Of a stretch of 23,733 bases of DNA, positions 20,194 to 23,733 are shown piece by piece. A program made the translations under genes and the position numbers. This DNA comes from an uncultured Eubacteriales bacterium (GTDB lineage Bacteria > Bacillota > Clostridia > Oscillospirales > Oscillospiraceae), in assembly GCA_900545495.1 (NCBI GenBank), contig UQZJ01000022.1:1-23733 (forward strand), given 5' to 3'. The stretch's first letter is position 1. Each line of letters begins with the position of its first letter. The notes beneath the pieces are model-generated. The model worked only from the letters and a program-made list of their open reading frames with translations. It ran no database searches and was not told the DNA's origin.

Positions 20194-22533
20194 ATGCAGC
20201 CTACACTTTGTTCCCGATGCAAAAAGAATGTGGCCGTTGTGTTCATCTCCCGCATGAACGAGAAGAACGAGATGGTCAACGAGGGCCTGTGCCTGAAATG
20301 CGCCGCCCAGCTGGGTCTGCCCCAGGTGGAGGACATGATGAAGCGCATGGGCATTACGCCGGAGGATCTGGAGAACATCAACAACGAGATGATGCAGGCC
20401 TTCGGCGGCGCAGAGGAGATGAACGACCTGCCGGACGGCGAGGACGAGGACGATGAGGAGAGCGGCAAGACCGCCACGTTCCCGTTTTTGAACCGCCTGT
20501 TCAACAACGGCAGCAATCCCCCGGCGGAGCAGCCCCGTGAGGGCGGCAATGCCGGAGCGCAGCCCACCGGCCGCAAAAAGGAGCAGAAGCGCAAGTTTCT
20601 GGACAATTACTGCATCAATCTGAGCCAGCGCGCCCGCGACGGCAAGCTGGACGCCGTTATTGGCCGGGAGCAGGAGATCGAGCGCGTGGTGCAGATCCTG
20701 AACCGCCGCCAGAAGAACAATCCCTGCCTTATCGGCGAGCCGGGTGTGGGCAAGACCGCCATCGCCGAGGGACTGGCCCAGCGCATCGTCTCCGGCGACG
20801 TACCCTTCAAGCTGCGGCAGAAGGAGGTCTATCTTCTCGACCTCACCGCGCTGGTGGCGGGTACCCAGTTCCGCGGTCAGTTTGAAAGTCGCATGAAGGG
20901 ACTGATCGAGGAGATCCGCAAGGCGGGCAACATCATCCTCGTCATCGACGAGGTACACAACATCGTGGGCGCCGGCGATGCCGAGGGCAGCATGAACGCC
21001 GCCAATATCCTCAAGCCCGCTCTGAGCCGTGGCGAGATCCAGGTCATCGGCGCTACCACCTTCAACGAGTACCGCAAGCACATCGAAAAGGACACCGCGC
21101 TGGAGCGCCGGTTCCAGCCCGTCACCGTCAACGAGCCGAATATCGAGGATACGCTGAAGATTTTGCAGGGTATCGCCCATTACTATGAGCAGTTCCACGG
21201 CGTCTCCATCCCTCAGGGGGTGCTGCGTCAGGCGGTGCTGCTGTCCGAGCGGTACATCACCGACCGCTACCTGCCGGATAAAGCCATCGACCTCATCGAC
21301 GAGGCCTGCTCCGACAAGAACCTCCACGACCCCGACATCAACCGCCGTATGGAGCTGGAGCGTGAGCTGGAGAATCTCACCTTTGAGCGGGAGAATCTCA
21401 TGTCCGCCCAGCCTGCCGAGGGGCAGGAGTTCACGCAGGAGGAGCTGGATCACCGCTATGCGCGTATCGCGGAGCTGCGCAGTCAGGAGCTGCGCGTCAC
21501 CGATGAGCTGAACACCATCCGTGCCAAGGGTACGCCGCAGCTGACCATGGAGAACATCGCCCGCGTCATTGAGATGTGGACGAAGATCCCTGCCAGCAAG
21601 ATCAAGGAGGAGGAGTTCAAGCGTCTGGCGGAGCTGGATCAGCGCCTCCGCGCCCATGTGGTGGGGCAGGACGAGGCCATTGCCGCCGTGTCCGCCGCTA
21701 TCCGCCGCAACCGGGTGGGCATCTCGCCCAAGCACAAGCCGGTGAGCTTTATCTTCGTCGGCCCCACCGGTGTGGGCAAGACGGAGTTGGTCAAGCAGCT
21801 GGCGGACGACCTGTTCAACGCGCCGGAGTCTCTGATCCGGCTGGATATGTCCGAATTTATGGAGAAGCACTCTGTCTCCCGCATCGTCGGCTCGCCGCCG
21901 GGCTATGTGGGGTACGACGAGGCGGGGCAGCTGACGGAGAAGATCCGCCGCAAGCCCTATTCCGTGGTGCTGTTCGACGAGATCGAGAAGGCGCACCCCG
22001 ATGTTCTCAATGTGCTGCTGCAAATTCTGGACGACGGCCAGATCACTGACGCCCACGGCCGCAAGGTGAACTTTGAAAACACCGTCATCGTTATGACCAG
22101 CAACGCCGGCTCCGACAATAAGTCCGCCGGTGCGGTGGGCTTTGGCGGCAGCGCCGACCAGCAGGGGAAGGAGCGCGCCATGAAGGCGCTGCAGGACTTC
22201 CTGCGCCCGGAGTTCCTCAACCGTGTGGACGAGATCATCTGCTTCAACCACCTGACGAAGGAGAATTTCACCGGCATCGCCCGCATCATGCTGGAGGAGC
22301 TGCGCACATCCCTCGGCGACAAGGGGTATACCTTCCGCTACGACGACGCGCTGGTGGACTATCTGGTGGAGAAGTCCTACTCCATGACCTACGGCGCCCG
22401 CAATCTGCGCCGCCAGATCCAGAAGGAGCTGGAGGATCCCATGGCCGCCCGCATCATCGACAGCTTTGAAAACCCCATCACCCAGATCAGCGCCACCGCC
22501 GCCGACGGCGCGGTGCAACTGTACACACTGTGA
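20194..22533 (+). CDS. clpE: ClpE-type AAA+ unfoldase with N-terminal zinc finger
   Basis: A 779-residue Hsp100/Clp ATPase with two AAA+ modules. The N-terminus has a CxxC...CxxC zinc finger (Cys6, Cys9, Cys33, Cys36) instead of the double Clp-N domain, which is the ClpE layout. A long acidic and low-complexity linker (about 70-130) follows. AAA-1 has GEPGVGKT (181-188) and VIDEVHN (250-256); a short coiled middle region lies near 370-430. AAA-2 has GPTGVGKT (523-530), LFDEIEKAHPDVLN and the sensor-2 region YGARNLRR. The VGF loop (648-650) fits ClpP docking, so it probably feeds a ClpP protease; clpP is not in the window. The 779 residues are slightly longer than most ClpE proteins because of the linker. 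GGAGGAA precedes the ATG. A ClpC-like label is the alternative. Confidence 0.9.
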   Translation: MQPTLCSRCKKNVAVVFISRMNEKNEMVNEGLCLKCAAQLGLPQVEDMMKRMGITPEDLENINNEMMQAFGGAEEMNDLPDGEDEDDEESGKTATFPFLNRLFNNGSNPPAEQPREGGNAGAQPTGRKKEQKRKFLDNYCINLSQRARDGKLDAVIGREQEIERVVQILNRRQKNNPCLIGEPGVGKTAIAEGLAQRIVSGDVPFKLRQKEVYLLDLTALVAGTQFRGQFESRMKGLIEEIRKAGNIILVIDEVHNIVGAGDAEGSMNAANILKPALSRGEIQVIGATTFNEYRKHIEKDTALERRFQPVTVNEPNIEDTLKILQGIAHYYEQFHGVSIPQGVLRQAVLLSERYITDRYLPDKAIDLIDEACSDKNLHDPDINRRMELERELENLTFERENLMSAQPAEGQEFTQEELDHRYARIAELRSQELRVTDELNTIRAKGTPQLTMENIARVIEMWTKIPASKIKEEEFKRLAELDQRLRAHVVGQDEAIAAVSAAIRRNRVGISPKHKPVSFIFVGPTGVGKTELVKQLADDLFNAPESLIRLDMSEFMEKHSVSRIVGSPPGYVGYDEAGQLTEKIRRKPYSVVLFDEIEKAHPDVLNVLLQILDDGQITDAHGRKVNFENTVIVMTSNAGSDNKSAGAVGFGGSADQQGKERAMKALQDFLRPEFLNRVDEIICFNHLTKENFTGIARIMLEELRTSLGDKGYTFRYDDALVDYLVEKSYSMTYGARNLRRQIQKELEDPMAARIIDSFENPITQISATAADGAVQLYTL

Positions 22534-22541
22534 GGTGCGCT

Positions 22542-22751
22542 ATGTTGTTTCGCAAGGATATCGACCCGCGCTGCGCCTACTGCACCCGGGGCAGCCGCAT
22601 CAACGATGAGCAGGTGGCGTGCGTCAAACGGGGCGTGGTGCCTGCCTCCGACCGCTGCGGCGCGTTCAAGTACGATCCGCTGAAGCGTGTGCCGCCCCGT
22701 CCGGCCAAGCTGGACGCCAGCCGTCTCAGCGAGGACGATTTCAAGCTGTAA
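22542..22751 (+). CDS. Small conserved clostridial protein with four cysteines, possible zinc ribbon
   Basis: A 69-residue protein with cysteines in CAYC (C-x2-C, about residues 11-14), ACVKRG (about 26) and DRCGAF (about 38), a spacing compatible with a small metal-binding knuckle. The C-terminal half is basic and proline-containing (KYDPLKRVPPRPAKLD) and ends in SEDDFKL. I recognise it as a common unnamed protein of clostridial genomes, but I know of no function. ATG 22542 has GAGGTG 5 bases upstream. A GTG at 22530, overlapping the clpE stop, is a less likely start. It is only 8 bases from clpE and is probably co-transcribed with it, so a link to protein quality control is conceivable but unproven. 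Confidence 0.72.
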   Translation: MLFRKDIDPRCAYCTRGSRINDEQVACVKRGVVPASDRCGAFKYDPLKRVPPRPAKLDASRLSEDDFKL

Positions 22752-22768
22752 GACCCATATACTATATA
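22740..22768 (+). promoter_or_regulatory. Possible weak promoter of the EFR1-like gene
   Basis: TTCAAG (22740-22745), 17 bases, then TATATA (22763-22768), within an AT-rich patch that also contains TATACT (22758-22763). The match is weak, and co-transcription with the preceding gene is an alternative. Confidence 0.3.
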
Positions 22769-22795
22769 GATTCAGGAGAGCAGGGAGGGACTGTC

Positions 22796-23623
22796 ATGCA
22801 GCCGAAGAAGGTATGGGCCGTGTATTTCAGCGGCACCGGCACAACGGAAAAGACGGTTCGGCGCATTGCGTCGGGTCTGTCCGCGGCGCTTTCCGCGCCT
22901 ATGGAGGCATTCGACTTCACGCTGCCTGCTGCGCGGCAGGATGACCTGTCCTTCGGCCCGGAGGATCTGGTGGTGTTGGGCGTACCTACCTACGCGGGGC
23001 GCGTACCCAACGTCCTGCTGCCCTATCTCACCGGAAAGGTCCGCGGCACCGCCACACCGGCGGTGCCTGTGGTGCTGTTCGGCAACCGGAATTTTGACGA
23101 CTCTCTGATGGAACTGCGGAATATCATGACCGCCAACGGCTTTATGCCGGTGGCGGCGGCTGCCTTCGTGGGCGAGCACAGCTTCTCCCGCACGCTGGGC
23201 GCTGGGCGTCCCAACGCGGAGGATCTGGCATTGATGGACAGCTTCGCCCGTGATACAGCGCAGACACTCGAGGGTCTTGCCGCACTGCCCGCCGTCCCGG
23301 TATCCGTGGCGGGGGAGGAGCCGATCCGGCCCTACTATACCCCCCGCGACCGTCACGGCGCGCCCATCAATATCCTGAAGGTCAAGCCCAAGACGGATAT
23401 GGCGCTGTGCGGCGGCTGCGGCCTGTGCGCGGCGCGCTGTCCCATGGGCAGCATCGATCCTGCCGATGTGTCGCAGGTCAAGGGAATCTGCATCAAGTGC
23501 TGCGCCTGTGTGAAGGGGTGTCCCTCCGGGGCGAAGTACTTCGATGATCCCGGTTATCTCTACCACCAGCATGAGCTGGAGGAGATCTACGCCAGACCGG
23601 CAGAAAACGCTCTATTTATATAG
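22796..23623 (+). CDS. EFR1-family flavodoxin-ferredoxin (two 4Fe-4S clusters)
   Basis: A 275-residue redox protein combining two domains. An N-terminal flavodoxin-like domain (about 1-165) has the FMN phosphate loop FSGTGTTEKTV (11-21), GVPTYAGRVPN (62-72) and VVLFGNRNFDDSL (92-104). The C-terminal ferredoxin domain has two CxxCxxCxxxC motifs: Cys205, 208, 211, 215 and Cys232, 235, 238, 242. This is the EFR1 (elongated flavodoxin-ferredoxin) architecture common in anaerobic Firmicutes. It is expected to shuttle electrons in the cytosol, with an unknown partner. GGGAGGGA precedes ATG 22796. Longer reading frames upstream would overlap the small cysteine protein. It points to an anaerobic host. 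Confidence 0.93.
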   Translation: MQPKKVWAVYFSGTGTTEKTVRRIASGLSAALSAPMEAFDFTLPAARQDDLSFGPEDLVVLGVPTYAGRVPNVLLPYLTGKVRGTATPAVPVVLFGNRNFDDSLMELRNIMTANGFMPVAAAAFVGEHSFSRTLGAGRPNAEDLALMDSFARDTAQTLEGLAALPAVPVSVAGEEPIRPYYTPRDRHGAPINILKVKPKTDMALCGGCGLCAARCPMGSIDPADVSQVKGICIKCCACVKGCPSGAKYFDDPGYLYHQHELEEIYARPAENALFI

Positions 23624-23642
23624 GTATTTCCTTCGCGTTTCG

Positions 23643-23679
23643 CGGCTCCCGTGATAAGTCGTACTTATCGCAGGAGCCG
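23643..23679 (+). terminator. Long hairpin after the EFR1-like gene, probable terminator
   Basis: CGGCTCC (23643-23649) pairs with GGAGCCG (23673-23679), and GATAAGT (23653-23659) with ACTTATC (23663-23669), with a C-A mismatch, a G-C pair and a T-G wobble in between; loop CGT. TATTATCTAA follows, which is only moderately T-rich. The remaining 54 bases to the window end hold no gene that I can see; TTGCAA near 23717 might be a -35 box whose -10 lies outside. Confidence 0.6.
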
Positions 23680-23733
23680 TATTATCTAAGGTGAGGGAAA
23701 AGGTAAAAAAGGGGTTGCAATTGTGGGAAGGCT

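Noticed and set aside
20101..22518. An 805-codon open frame antisense to the ClpE-type gene
   Set aside because: Same cause. The plus strand encodes an intact two-module AAA+ protein and the antisense translation has no recognisable domain.
1..23733. CRISPR array, transposase, prophage or toxin-antitoxin system
   Set aside because: I saw no regularly spaced repeats, no transposase or phage proteins, and no small gene pair of that type on either strand.

Overview
This 23.7 kb window is chromosomal and GC-rich. It is densely packed with short intergenic gaps, and its make-up points to a high-GC member of the Clostridia, probably a gut Oscillospiraceae-type Firmicute. Supporting signs are a T-box leader in front of alaS, the ecfA1-ecfA2-ecfT-truA order, an mltG-trhP pair, GGAGG-type ribosome binding sites, a ClpE-type unfoldase with an N-terminal zinc finger, an EFR1-type ferredoxin, and families common in Clostridia (Mbeg1-like, DUF5711-like). 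The genus is an inference. I see no mobile element, prophage, CRISPR array or rRNA operon. No gene is visibly broken apart from the tRNA cut by the left edge.

Layout. Positions 1-196 hold the end of tRNA-Ser(UGA), a complete tRNA-Ser(GCU) and a strong terminator. Positions 247-1426 (minus strand) carry a YwlG/UPF0340 protein and an ECF transporter S component. Divergent to them is a MocR-type regulator (1564-2967), translationally coupled to a GreA-like elongation factor (2960-3463). A HAD phosphatase (3500-4126, minus) and a RarD-like transporter (4250-5152, plus) diverge from a promoter region in which both -10 boxes occupy the same bases. Positions 5277-8366 form a tmk-like, mltG, trhP operon. 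It converges on a DUF1275 membrane protein (8417-9139, minus). Then come the alaS T-box leader (about 9280-9523), alaS, a HIT protein, an Mbeg1-like alpha/beta hydrolase, and a methyltransferase. The methyltransferase is followed by the ECF energizing module (ecfA1, ecfA2, ecfT), truA, a DUF5711-like protein and a CvpA-like protein. The right end has a ClpE-type AAA+ protein, a 69-residue cysteine-containing protein and an EFR1 flavodoxin-ferredoxin.

How the genes relate. The S component at the left has no ATPase or T subunit beside it, while an A1-A2-T module without its own S component lies 13.5 kb away, as expected for a shared group II ECF system. The MocR regulator next to the S component suggests vitamin B6 (or a related compound) as substrate and signal; this is inference. 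alaS is controlled by tRNA-Ala charging through the T-box. Most other genes are housekeeping: tRNA modification, cell-wall glycan release, nucleotide synthesis and protein quality control.

I found no clear previously undescribed multi-gene system. The items most worth a second look are the shared-core divergent promoter at 4154-4206, the MocR/ECF divergent control region, the alaS T-box with an unresolved specifier, a hairpin after alaS whose T-tract faces the wrong strand, and the truA-DUF5711-CvpA cluster.
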